Below, piece by piece: positions 18,134 to 26,891 of a stretch of 32,500 nucleotides of DNA (the first letter of the stretch is position 1; each line of letters begins with the position of its first letter). Source of the stretch: Symbiodinium natans (lineage: Eukaryota; Sar; Dinophyceae; Suessiales; Symbiodiniaceae); NCBI GenBank assembly GCA_905221605.1, contig CAJNDS010001105.1, positions 1 to 32,500 on the forward strand, given 5' to 3'. The translations under genes and the position numbers were made by a program. The notes under the pieces were generated by a model. The model made no database searches. It was not told the origin of the DNA and saw only the letters and a list, made by a program, of their open reading frames with translations.

Positions 18134-18775
18134 TTAATCAAACTGCTCTAAAAACTCTTCTTGTGATATTGGTAAATTACCTGCTTTGTTATGAACATTT
18201 CCTATATCTTGATATGAATGATTTTGTAAAGGGTCTAACGTTCCTTTGTTTAATGTTAAACTGCCTTTATCAAACATACTAACAACGTCGCCCGACTTTC
18301 GTATTCTCAAGTTTGTCCCCGTATCTTCTGGCCTCTGACTTGAAACAAAAGGCGAACCGTAACTTCTACTTCTAAAAATATTACCATAATCATTATTTAT
18401 TTGTTGTCCCACCGCCGACCCTAAGCTATGGCTTATTATATCAGTAATACCTGTGAGTTTTTTACCATCAACTTGTATAGTTCCGTCTTTAATGAATTTA
18501 TCAACGTCCTTATATCTTTTTGTTTGTTGTGTTTGATACAACGGTAATTTCAAATCATCATAAATATCTCTCCCGCTTTTAGTTCCAGCTATGTATAAAA
18601 TAGAACCATTTTGATAAATCCCTTCTGGGTTTTCATAAGCAAGTCTTAATCCTTGCGTATCGGTTAGAAATGTTTCGGCACCTGCTAATTCTTCCCTAAC
18701 TTCGTCATTAATCTTATTTCTTGTATTAGGTGCTTCGTATAATAAGCCATCATTTCTTCTTTTATGTTTGTGCAT
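18134..18775 (-). CDS. Class 3 lipase-like alpha/beta hydrolase (213 aa)
   Basis: Likely a (phospho)lipase carried in or on the particle, possibly for membrane penetration. Class 3 lipase features appear in order: YIAGTKSGRDIYDDL (about 61-75, the oxyanion-side 'GT...D..DL' motif), SHSLGS with nucleophile Ser117, SGDVVS with candidate Asp163, and NHSYQD with candidate His186. The usual first glycine of G-x-S-x-G is Ser115 here. No signal peptide; a short basic N-terminus (MHKHKRR) is present. Length is compact for the family. It has a TCTA box 7 nt upstream and lies in the capsid gene block, so a virion or late role is likely. Substrate unknown. Confidence 0.8.
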   Translation of the reverse strand: MHKHKRRNDGLLYEAPNTRNKINDEVREELAGAETFLTDTQGLRLAYENPEGIYQNGSILYIAGTKSGRDIYDDLKLPLYQTQQTKRYKDVDKFIKDGTIQVDGKKLTGITDIISHSLGSAVGQQINNDYGNIFRSRSYGSPFVSSQRPEDTGTNLRIRKSGDVVSMFDKGSLTLNKGTLDPLQNHSYQDIGNVHNKAGNLPISQEEFLEQFD

Positions 18776-18782
18776 TATAAAA

Positions 18783-18786
18783 TAGA
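18783..18786 (-). promoter_or_regulatory. TCTA late-promoter-like box
   Basis: TCTA on the minus strand, 7 nt upstream of the lipase ATG, inside the 41-bp divergent spacer shared with the penton gene. Confidence 0.45.
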
Positions 18787-18816
18787 TTATAAAATATTTT
18801 CTTTTATTATTATATA

Positions 18817-19653
18817 ATGCTTAAATTCAAAAAGGTTTATATTGATAGTAGTTATAAAGTCAATGGCACTTCATCCGAATTTACGATAGACTTGCCTGAA
18901 ACTGTCCAACTTGAAGATAATATGTTATGTCAAATACATGAGGTAAGTATTCCGCATTCTTGGTATTCAATAAACAGCACAAATAACAATATTTATTGGA
19001 GACATCAAGTTATACCCCCTGGTGTTATAGCGGGTGTTACTTATCGTAAAGTAACAATTCCCGAAGGTAATTATACAGCGGTAGATTTAGCACAAACCAT
19101 ACAAATAGCGATTAATCTATTAGTGGATACAAACGACAGACCTAACACATATTCTTTAAGTTACAACACATCAACTAACAAATTTACAATCAGTTCTAAT
19201 TATGCAACAGTTATTTTTGTTCTTCTCACTGATGGGGAAGTTGCGCCAGTGGCAAATTTGTTTAGTGACCCCGTTGATGTTAATAACTTATATTCATTAA
19301 ACCGCGTGATTGGTAACACAACCCCAGCAACTGACGCTTATACTAATGTAGCACCTTATACAAGTAATTTTGTAGATTTAACACCTGTTAAGAATGTTTA
19401 TTTGCATTGTAATGAAATTAGCAACTACAACCAATTAACAGTAGCGGGCAATTCAAGTATTATTAAAAAGATTCCCGTTAATGTTCCTTACTTAGGGGTC
19501 ATTAATGATTCCGAGTTGAGCGTTGTTGATTATATTGACGTCTCTAACAAATTATTAAGAAGATTAAATTTTCGTCTTACTGACCATCTTAACCAAAATA
19601 TTAATTTAAACGAGGTGGATGTTTCATTCACGATAACATTTTTTAAAGGTTAA
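18817..19653 (+). CDS. Minor capsid (penton) protein
   Basis: This probably forms the capsid vertices as a single-jelly-roll pentamer. The N-terminus (VYIDSSYKVNGTSSEFTIDL, residues 7-26) followed by IHEVSIPHSWYSIN (about 40-53) matches the conserved start of PLV/virophage minor capsid proteins. The rest is beta-rich, ending in VDVSFTITFF. Length (278 aa) suits the group and the frame is intact. It is divergent from the lipase gene, and the 41-bp spacer provides both promoters. No plus-strand TCTA is present here, only TCTT. Identification rests on motif recognition and synteny with the MCP and ATPase. Confidence 0.85.
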   Translation: MLKFKKVYIDSSYKVNGTSSEFTIDLPETVQLEDNMLCQIHEVSIPHSWYSINSTNNNIYWRHQVIPPGVIAGVTYRKVTIPEGNYTAVDLAQTIQIAINLLVDTNDRPNTYSLSYNTSTNKFTISSNYATVIFVLLTDGEVAPVANLFSDPVDVNNLYSLNRVIGNTTPATDAYTNVAPYTSNFVDLTPVKNVYLHCNEISNYNQLTVAGNSSIIKKIPVNVPYLGVINDSELSVVDYIDVSNKLLRRLNFRLTDHLNQNINLNEVDVSFTITFFKG

Positions 19654-19669
19654 AATAACATATAAAATT

Positions 19670-19673
19670 TCTA
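19670..19673 (+). promoter_or_regulatory. TCTA late-promoter-like box
   Basis: TCTATATAGA palindrome, 10 nt upstream of ATG 19684. Confidence 0.5.
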
Positions 19674-19683
19674 TATAGAATAT

Positions 19684-20304
19684 ATGGAAACGATTAATAA
19701 TGAAGTTCAAGAAAGTCAAAATGAAGAAGCAAATGAAAAGGTGGTTGAAAATATTATTGAAGAAGCTACTGAACCACAACCCACACAAGAAATTCAACAA
19801 CAGGAAGCAAAGCAAGAAGAAGCGGAAGAGAAACCGAAACCAAAAGCAACGGCGAAAAAATTACCGAGAACAGTAAAGGTCGTAGAGATGGTGAATTGTC
19901 CCGACTGTGATAAAAAGATGTTACCCAAGAGCTTAAAACATTCACATCCGAGAAATTGTAAAGGTCAGCCTTCGGAAACATTGCCGGTTAATAAACAGAA
20001 AAACTCGTATGGGTCTAAACTGAAGGAACAGATGAGAAAGGAAATAGAGGAAGAAGTAAAAAGCAAATACCAAAACAAAGAAAACGATAAAAACGCACAA
20101 AATGTAGCAAACGAAGTTGTTCAGTATTCAGAACCCATCGAAGTTAAAACTAAAGCTAAGCCCGTTAGGATGGTAGAAGCACCGCCACCACAACGCCAAT
20201 TAACAGCAAGTGAATTATTACAACAGTCATACAACGAAATGAAGAAATTGAAGCATCAAGAGAAAGCCGAGAAAATAGCAAGGTTTAAAACGAGTATGTT
20301 TTAA
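19684..20304 (+). CDS. Acidic zinc-finger protein, virion accessory candidate (206 aa)
   Basis: A highly acidic, Gln/Glu-rich N-terminus (1-55) leads into a Lys-rich stretch. A zinc motif C-x2-C...H-x-H...C follows (CPDCDKKM with HSHPRNC, about 77-99), then a charged helical C-terminus (about 110-206). It is likely elongated and partly disordered. It follows the penton gene by 30 bp, with its own TCTA box. Role unknown; late structural or DNA-associated function is inferred from promoter and position. Confidence 0.7.
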   Translation: METINNEVQESQNEEANEKVVENIIEEATEPQPTQEIQQQEAKQEEAEEKPKPKATAKKLPRTVKVVEMVNCPDCDKKMLPKSLKHSHPRNCKGQPSETLPVNKQKNSYGSKLKEQMRKEIEEEVKSKYQNKENDKNAQNVANEVVQYSEPIEVKTKAKPVRMVEAPPPQRQLTASELLQQSYNEMKKLKHQEKAEKIARFKTSMF

Positions 20305-20307
20305 TTA

Positions 20308-20345
20308 ATTATTAATAATATTTTTAATCTAATATTATTAATAAT
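20308..20345. terminator. 15-bp perfect hairpin with a TCTA box in its loop
   Basis: ATTATTAATAATATT (20308-20322) and AATATTATTAATAAT (20331-20345) are exact reverse complements around the 8-nt loop TTTAATCT. It begins 4 bp after one stop codon and its right arm reaches into the next ATG. It could end the upstream transcript while the loop region starts the next one. Confidence 0.5.
20328..20331 (+). promoter_or_regulatory. TCTA late-promoter-like box
   Basis: TCTA followed by ATATTATTAATA, 12 nt upstream of ATG 20344, at the apex of the hairpin described here. Confidence 0.55.
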
Positions 20346-20664
20346 GAGTATGTTCAAAAGCAAACCAGAGTTTAAGAGAATGCCAATGGTAGAACAATAC
20401 TATGATTTAGAAGAATCAATCGGTGTAGCAAGTCGGAAGAAAGAACTCGAAGACATGAAGTTAAGAATTGAAGAAGCAGAAAACAGAGCTAAGAATGTAG
20501 CGTTAAGGAACGATTGGGTAAAACATCAGAAGAAGTCATTATATCAGGGTCAGTTAGATGATATAAACAGACAATTAGAGAGACCGTCAATGCCAGTAAG
20601 AACGAAAGAGGAACTGATGAAACGCCAAGATGAATTAAAAACTATAATGAAAGAAATAATTTAA
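20344..20664 (+). CDS. Coiled-coil hypothetical protein (106 aa)
   Basis: Almost entirely helical and charged, with heptad-like spacing from about residue 25 to 100 (for example LEDMKLRIEEAENRAKN). No cysteines or membrane segment. A TCTA box and the flanking late genes suggest a scaffold or minor structural protein, but this is inference. The next gene starts 19 bp downstream. Confidence 0.65.
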   Translation: MSMFKSKPEFKRMPMVEQYYDLEESIGVASRKKELEDMKLRIEEAENRAKNVALRNDWVKHQKKSLYQGQLDDINRQLERPSMPVRTKEELMKRQDELKTIMKEII

Positions 20665-20665
20665 A

Positions 20666-20669
20666 TCTA
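20666..20669 (+). promoter_or_regulatory. TCTA late-promoter-like box
   Basis: TCTA followed by AAATAATAATATTA, 14 nt upstream of ATG 20684. Confidence 0.55.
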
Positions 20670-20683
20670 AAATAATAATATTA

Positions 20684-21442
20684 ATGATTAAAACGTTAAA
20701 ATCTGAATTAAAATTACGTCCGACGTATGATGAGTTAGTCGGTATGATTGAAAGCCAAGGCGACCCTAACAGACCACCAATAGAGAAAATAATTGACAGA
20801 AGAGCTACAATATTTAGAAATAATCAGTTCGGTAGTCAATTAGATAATGTTGATTTTTTAGGATTGAAGAAACAAGAAGAAGACAAATTAAAAGAAGAAA
20901 TGAGACAAACACAACTGAGACAAGCGGCAATAGCAAGAGGGACATCGGTAGGAATGATAAACGCTCAGACATCAGTAAGTTCATCAATGCCAAGTGGTGC
21001 AACAACACCATTTTTAGATGTAGGTTCAACGCCTTCGGAAAGTGAAGTGCCAAGTTTAGCCATAGAACAGATTGACGCAATAAGAGCAGAATTAGAACGA
21101 CACAACCAGTTTATTAGGAATACGTCATCATCAACAGCTAATGAAGCAAGTAGTGAATTGAGAGAAGTAGGCGACCAAGAAATACCAGATGGTGTGATTT
21201 TAGAAGATGAATTAGATGAGGATGACGAAGACCATAAATTATTTGAAAAATTGAAATCTGAACAAGAAGAAAGAAAAGCCCGCCGAATTAGAGGTAAGCA
21301 AACCCCAACAACAGAAATACAACCTTCAACAAGTTCATCAAGCACAGCAAAAGACATATTAGTAAGTGGAGCAAAGGCAGGAGTAGAAACATTAGCAAAA
21401 GCAGGAGCAACGGCATTAGCCAAATCTTTTTTACCAGTTTGA
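20684..21442 (+). CDS. Hypothetical structural candidate with LRPT...LDxVDF module (252 aa)
   Basis: The N-terminus carries LRPTYDEL (11-18) and LDNVDF (53-58), a pair shared with the 21542-22351 protein. The middle is Ser/Thr-rich and likely disordered, with an acidic patch (about 170-187). The C-terminus (about 226-252) is a small-residue amphipathic segment, GAKAGVETLAKAGATALAK, that could insert in a membrane or pack as a helix. A late TCTA box and capsid-side position suggest a virion protein. No database family is recognised. It ends in TGA and is followed by a 10-bp hairpin. Confidence 0.65.
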   Translation: MIKTLKSELKLRPTYDELVGMIESQGDPNRPPIEKIIDRRATIFRNNQFGSQLDNVDFLGLKKQEEDKLKEEMRQTQLRQAAIARGTSVGMINAQTSVSSSMPSGATTPFLDVGSTPSESEVPSLAIEQIDAIRAELERHNQFIRNTSSSTANEASSELREVGDQEIPDGVILEDELDEDDEDHKLFEKLKSEQEERKARRIRGKQTPTTEIQPSTSSSSTAKDILVSGAKAGVETLAKAGATALAKSFLPV

Positions 21443-21459
21443 GCATATAATACAAATTG

Positions 21460-21486
21460 TTGGAGATAATAACAAATTATCTCCAA
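21460..21486. terminator. 10-bp hairpin after gene end
   Basis: TTGGAGATAA and TTATCTCCAA form a perfect stem with loop TAACAAA, 17 bp after the TGA at 21440-21442. Its position fits a 3'-end or processing signal. Confidence 0.5.
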
Positions 21487-21541
21487 GAATTTCTTAATTT
21501 TTTGAAAATAAATTAACAAAACCTGTCTTATTTTATATTAT

Positions 21542-22351
21542 ATGTTACGGTTACGTCCGACTTTTGAACAAATTGAACGAGAAGCGAGAACAAGCAGATT
21601 AAGAATATTGCCAGAACGTCAAAGAAGAACACAACAAGGGATATTATTAGATGAGGTCGATTTTGATGATTTTGATTTAGGGAAATATGATAGGAAGACA
21701 ATACTATTAAACGAGAACCCCGAGAAGGGAACACAAACAGATGTATTCAATGAAACGCCAAGCATAACAGAAAGCGAAAGTATGAGAACGCCAGAAGAAG
21801 CGGTTAAAGAACAGATAGAAGAAGAAGAAGAAGAAGCCGAAAGCGAAAACATAACTGAACCCCAACAAGAAGATGAAAGAGAAAGAACGCAAAAGAAATC
21901 AGTAATGCGAAGAGTTTATGATGCCATGTTTGGCGAAGATGAGTTTAAAGAAGAAAGAGAAGAAATGCGAAACAGAAGGCAACAAATCGAAGATGATGAT
22001 TTAGAACGTGAAACACCTATTGAACCACAAAAGAGCGAAGAGAGCGATAACAGCTTGCCTATGAATGTTAAAAAATCTTATGAGCCTTCTTCATCCTCAT
22101 CAAGTTCTCGTAGAAGTTCGAACAGAAGTGTATTATTACCAGTTGAAGAAGAAGCATTAAGCGAATACATTCATTCATCAGCACCCGAAACAGTTCAAAG
22201 TTCTGTTCCAAGTAATCGGACTATTGAATATGTTGATGAAGCATCGCCACCTCAAAGCGTTGTTAGTTCTCGTAGAAGTCAAGAAACCATAGAATACATA
22301 AGAAGCAGAACCAGTTCAAGACGTTCAAGTATTCAATCTGTAAGCTCATAA
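21542..22351 (+). CDS. Acidic, Ser/Arg-rich protein with the same LRPT...LDxVDF module (269 aa)
   Basis: Begins with LRPTFEQI (4-11) and LDEVDF (36-41), matching the N-terminal module of the preceding gene. A Glu-rich region (about 83-110) and Ser/Arg-rich tracts (about 185-200 and 240-269) follow, suggesting a disordered, possibly phosphorylated protein. It has TCTT rather than TCTA upstream. A paralogous relationship with its neighbour, limited to the N-terminus, is inferred from the motif pair and adjacency. Function unknown. Confidence 0.65.
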   Translation: MLRLRPTFEQIEREARTSRLRILPERQRRTQQGILLDEVDFDDFDLGKYDRKTILLNENPEKGTQTDVFNETPSITESESMRTPEEAVKEQIEEEEEEAESENITEPQQEDERERTQKKSVMRRVYDAMFGEDEFKEEREEMRNRRQQIEDDDLERETPIEPQKSEESDNSLPMNVKKSYEPSSSSSSSRRSSNRSVLLPVEEEALSEYIHSSAPETVQSSVPSNRTIEYVDEASPPQSVVSSRRSQETIEYIRSRTSSRRSSIQSVSS

Positions 22352-22416
22352 AAGCATTTAAAGAGTAAAAAAATGAAATACACTTAAAGGCTTACCGCGT
22401 TACTACTTTAACCGCA

Positions 22417-22707
22417 ATGACCCCCCAGCCAGAAATCATAGAAGAAACAAGCACAGAAGAAACGCTCGTTAAACAAAGGAAGAGTGCCCCATGGCGAAGA
22501 AATGCCGACGGAACATATAATAATAAACCATCTGACCCAGAATATTTTAAAAACTACTACCGCAACAATGTAATGTGTCGTGTTCAGTGCGAATATTGTT
22601 CAAAACTTATTCAGAAAACCAAGTTACAGAAACATCACAATACCTTGAGATGCCAAGCCTTCCAGCAACGGAGGGTCATAGGATGCCCGAAGAACGAAGC
22701 CGCTTAA
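22417..22707 (+). CDS. C2H2/C2HC zinc finger protein (96 aa)
   Basis: A basic N-terminus with GTYNNKPSDPEYFKNYYRNN (about 32-51) leads into a zinc finger: CEYC (about 58-61), paired His and Cys in KLQKHHNTLRC. This layout, a DPEYF(K)xYY segment followed by a finger, is familiar from small virophage and giant-virus proteins, whose role is not established. No TCTA box. It lies directly upstream of the polymerase gene. Confidence 0.7.
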   Translation: MTPQPEIIEETSTEETLVKQRKSAPWRRNADGTYNNKPSDPEYFKNYYRNNVMCRVQCEYCSKLIQKTKLQKHHNTLRCQAFQQRRVIGCPKNEAA

Positions 22708-22821
22708 TATAGTGTAGTAATTATATTAAGTTGCTTTATAACGGCACTCAGCCAAGAAAGAACGTTGCCCAAAGGTGCTTAAAGGGAAGGAGAGCTTATA
22801 AATTAATATATAGGCTATAGT
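22708..22821. promoter_or_regulatory. Putative promoter region of the polymerase gene
   Basis: The region includes TATA-like sequence (TTATAAATTAATATATAGG) and ends with GGCTATA (22813-22819) just before ATG 22822. A similar ATATATTGGCTATA sits upstream of the GIY-YIG gene. No TCTA is present, consistent with a different (early) expression class. Confidence 0.35.
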
Positions 22822-25800
22822 ATGTCCAGCAAGATTATAAAAAAATCACTTACGTAATTTACGCATTGATGCAAAAAATTACACCAAAACACTAAACGAA
22901 GAAACCCAAAAACTAAACAAAACCAAACAGAAAAAAGTCAATGAAGTTATTCGACTCTTCGAAGAACGCAAGATTACCCAAAACACAACAGCACAAAAAC
23001 TAATTAAAGGGCTTTTGTCACCAAAGCCCGCAGAATACCAAAAAGCATTAACGCAATACAAAGAAAATATTGACAAATGGAAGGAAAACGAACCATTGAA
23101 TAAAAGAATGGCAAGCGCAAAGGACGAGAACAAACGGAAACAAAAAGAAAATCAGAAAGAGAAACGTTATTTAATCGACTTTTTGTTTTACGTAGAGTTA
23201 AATAAGGAAAAAGCCAAAAAATCAGACATTGCATTTTATGACGATTATGACAGAATATTCGGGTGGGTAAATCACGAAATAAGACAAGCATCTCCTAAGC
23301 TACCTAACTCGATACAGTTAGATATCCCCGATGAGGTTATTAACAATTTTGTTATAAAGGAACCGATGGAAGGGCAAGAACGCGTTGAGAGAAAATTCAG
23401 AAAATCTAAAAAGGGAAAAAACTATTACAACGACAAGTTATTAGACCATATAAAGAAAGTATTAGCATTTGACCCTAAAATGCAAGAGTTTTATTATAAA
23501 TATCCGGCAGACTACCTATCTGCCGTTAAGATTTTAAGCATAGAAGAAATTGAAGACGGGGATGGGAAAAGAGAACAAAAAAAGGAAAAGCTTAAAAATG
23601 CCGAGAATGTTAGCATGTATCACGAATATATTGAAACAGCATTTAAACCCAACGCTTCCACAATCAAAGAGGCTATCGCAAGAAACGATTATATCGAGAA
23701 TGAATGTTGGGTAAATGCATTAGTAGAACATTATAAAGATTGTCCAAGAAAAAAGAATCAATTAACAAGAGAGAAGATATTAGATGTCTTGAAGATGAAT
23801 GAAGAAGAGTTCAATAAAAACGGTGCTTCAATTGAAGATATGGAGGTTGTCTTCAATCATTTTACTATTCCCGTGAGAATTTTTGACATCATAGGGAATT
23901 GCATTTATAAAACAGAACATGTCAATAAAAAAATCAGAGCCTTTTATGGTCTCGTTAAGAATGACCACATTTACGTTATGAACTTTAACTTATCCAGCTT
24001 ACAACAACATAAGGGAAGGGAATACATGAATTTAAAGGTGAGAGCCCCTATTGATTTTCATTTAAACAAGTCTGAAGAACCAAGCGAATATATTATCTTC
24101 GATAAGATTGACGACATTCTTAAACTGCATCAACCAACAGAAGAAGAAATCAAAAGCAAAAAACCACAAAAAGAGAAAGAATATAAACTCATTCATTCAA
24201 AAAATGATTTAATCGGTGTGTTGTGCGATTTAGTGGAATCTGGTTATGAACCTAAAATAAGATATGAAGCGGGAACGATAAGCCAAATAAAATTAAGATT
24301 TGAAAAGAAAACGTATATAATAGCTACACAAAATTTAGTGCCTTCGTGCATACACGGAAGCGTTAGAGTCAAATGCGAGACAACATTCAACAACATGAAT
24401 AAGGCGATGTTTAAATTTAACAAGGCTTTATTTAATCCTTTGCATAAATCCTTTTATACAGATACCGACATTGATGTATTAAACGAATACCGAACAATTG
24501 TGCCAAGTGGTAAGTTGGAAGACAAATACCGACACATTGAATATCGCGAAAAGTTTAACCAAATGACGGGCAAGGTTGAAAATCAAGAATATCACCATTT
24601 TATAGAAGCGACACATAAGAACGCATGCGAGATAGATATGACAAAAGCATTTACACACGCCTTAACGAAAATGAAAAAAATACCGGTATTTAACCAATTC
24701 GACAAATGGGTAAAATACAATGGCGAGGAAATTGAGGATTTAGTCTTATACACGGTGGAAGTGTATAAGGCTAATCTGTTCTTCAACAAGCGGTTCTGCC
24801 TTTGTTACGGAAAGTTTCTAAAAGATGTTCTGAATGATGGTATCATCATTAAATATTATAAGAAGCCTTCCTTTATATATAATTGCGATTATAAAAAGAT
24901 TGTTAAGGAATTGGTAGAAACCCATATATCAGACGATACCAAAGAAGACACCAAACTAAAAAAAGAAATAGCAAATGTAAATATTGGCTTATTAGAGAAG
25001 GGAGTAACAACGGCTCAGAAATCGGTTTTATTCAAGGACTTGCGAGAAGCACAGTTATATCAACATATGTATGGTGGTCGGATTAATATTATCAAACAGT
25101 TCGAGAAAGAAGAAGGTTATGATGATGACGATGATGATTATGATGAGTTTAGTGATGATGAAGAAGAAAAAGAAGAAGCACCAGACGAAGATACAAAAAA
25201 CAAAGGAAAATATTATGTTCTAAATGTTGCAGACCATGCCGTTTTGAAAAATGGTTATCGTTACATTAAGGAGCTTTTACTCCAATATCATAATTACAGA
25301 ATATACAAGGATTATAACACACTACGAGAAAATGACATAGATGTATTCAGCGTTAAAACAGATGCATTTACAATATTAAGAAAGGATTTACAAAAAGCAA
25401 TGAAGTTACTGAAGTTTGGTAAGGACATCGGCGATTGGAAAAGTGTTTTAAATAACTTTGGGTTCCCCCATCGAGAATATGAGATGAAACAGAACGAGTC
25501 AATAAACATACCCGAAGTTGTTAATGAAAGAATTATATTAAAAGACGAATGGGATAGCAAGGAAGCCGTCGAGAAAGTTCTCGAACACAAGCACGTTTTA
25601 ATTAAAGCTTTATTTGCAGGAAGCGGAAAATCGCATATACCGAAGCAGATACAAGATAAAAGAATATTGTTTGTAACACCTACCAATAATTTAAATCAAG
25701 AATGCGGAGTAGAAGCAGTAACCATTAATACATTCTTTTCTATCCAAGTCGGCGAGGAACGATTAAGCGAGTTTGACCATTCCTTTTTTGATGTTATTGT

Positions 25801-26854
25801 TTTTGACGAAATCTATTTTAACAGTATTCCCGTTTTAGCAAGAATAAAAACATTTGTAGAAAAGAATCCTGACAAAATTATCGTAGCAACCGGCGACGAA
25901 CACCAATTACAGGGCGTTGTGGATATAACTAACACACAAGATTATAGGACATACTTAGACAGTTGTATAAAACAAATCTTTAAACATTACATTTATTTAG
26001 AAGAATGCAAGAGATTAACCAACGAGGAAGACAGAATTAAATTAAAAAGCATTTATCACGATATTTTTAAAACAGACATGACAATTAAACAGATTATCGA
26101 GAAGTATTTTAAATACACAGAAGAGATAGAACTCATTGATAATAATGTAGCATACACTAACGAAACGTGTAGGAAAGTATCGCAACATATTAGAAAAGCA
26201 AGAGGTATAAACGAAGAATATGTCGTAGGCGATGAAGTTATTTGTCGTGTTTATACGAGATACTGGATATCTAAATTTAATGTTAATCTCAAGTTCAAAA
26301 TAATGCAAATAAATAAGAATATGGTAACGCTTGCAAACGAGGCTACAAGGTTACAACAAGAAATAAGCCTAAAGAAGTTGAGACAAAATTTTATTTATGC
26401 CTCGTGTTACACATGCCATAGCAAACAGGGATGTTCGATAGATGGCGATGTTATTATTTACGATTGGATGTATAATTACGTTTCTAAAGAGTGGCTTTAT
26501 ACAGCCCTTACACGTAGTAAAGATTTAAATAAAGTCAAATTCTATAAGTATGAAATAACACGAGACATTAAAGAACTTGAAGTCGAACGATATTTTAACC
26601 AAAAGGTTAAACAATACAAATCACAAGATATAGAAGCAGGACGCCCAGTAAACGAAGAAGACTATGTAAATGTTGAGTGGCTTATGAGTCAATTAAAAAA
26701 CAGATGTGCCGACTGTAATGAACCCTTTGTAGTTGAAAGGGTTGACCACAAGCTCACTACCAATTTAACAGCTAATAGGCTTGACAATGAAAAAGCACAT
26801 TATATAAACAATTGCAACAGTAAGTGTATCCTTTGCAATTGTTGCGCAAGGTGA
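22822..26854 (+). CDS. DNA polymerase-SF1 helicase-HNH fusion protein
   Basis: Replication protein, at least 1279 aa, intact from 23015. Counting from 23015: a Cys-containing segment NECWVNALVEHY (229-240) of unknown role; palm-like polymerase motif A EIDMTKAF (539-546) and motif C-like KTDAF (781-785), with an acidic insert at 703-731; Walker A AGSGKS (868-873), Walker B VFDEI (929-933), GDEHQL (960-965) and ALTRS (1164-1168) of an SF1 helicase; and a C-terminal zinc/HNH-like domain (CADC 1231-1234, NLTANRLDN, CILCNCC 1271-1277). Position 23015 is TTG, not ATG. Convincing coding continues upstream to 22841, including VNEVIRLFEERKITQ, with no ATG in that frame. The only nearby ATG (22822) is one frame off across an A7 run (22839-22845), so a one-base indel is likely. 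Polymerase family (PolB-like or TVpol) is unresolved. Confidence 0.85.
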
Positions 26855-26891
26855 AAGGGTTTAAAGATATATTGGCTATATTAGTTAGAGG

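Noticed and set aside
23015-23017. TTG as a genuine start of the polymerase
   Set aside because: Eukaryotic viral genes normally start with ATG, and protein-like sequence continues upstream of this codon.
25312-25686. 124-residue minus-strand frame inside the polymerase gene
   Set aside because: It is a shadow of the strongly supported plus-strand polymerase-helicase coding sequence.
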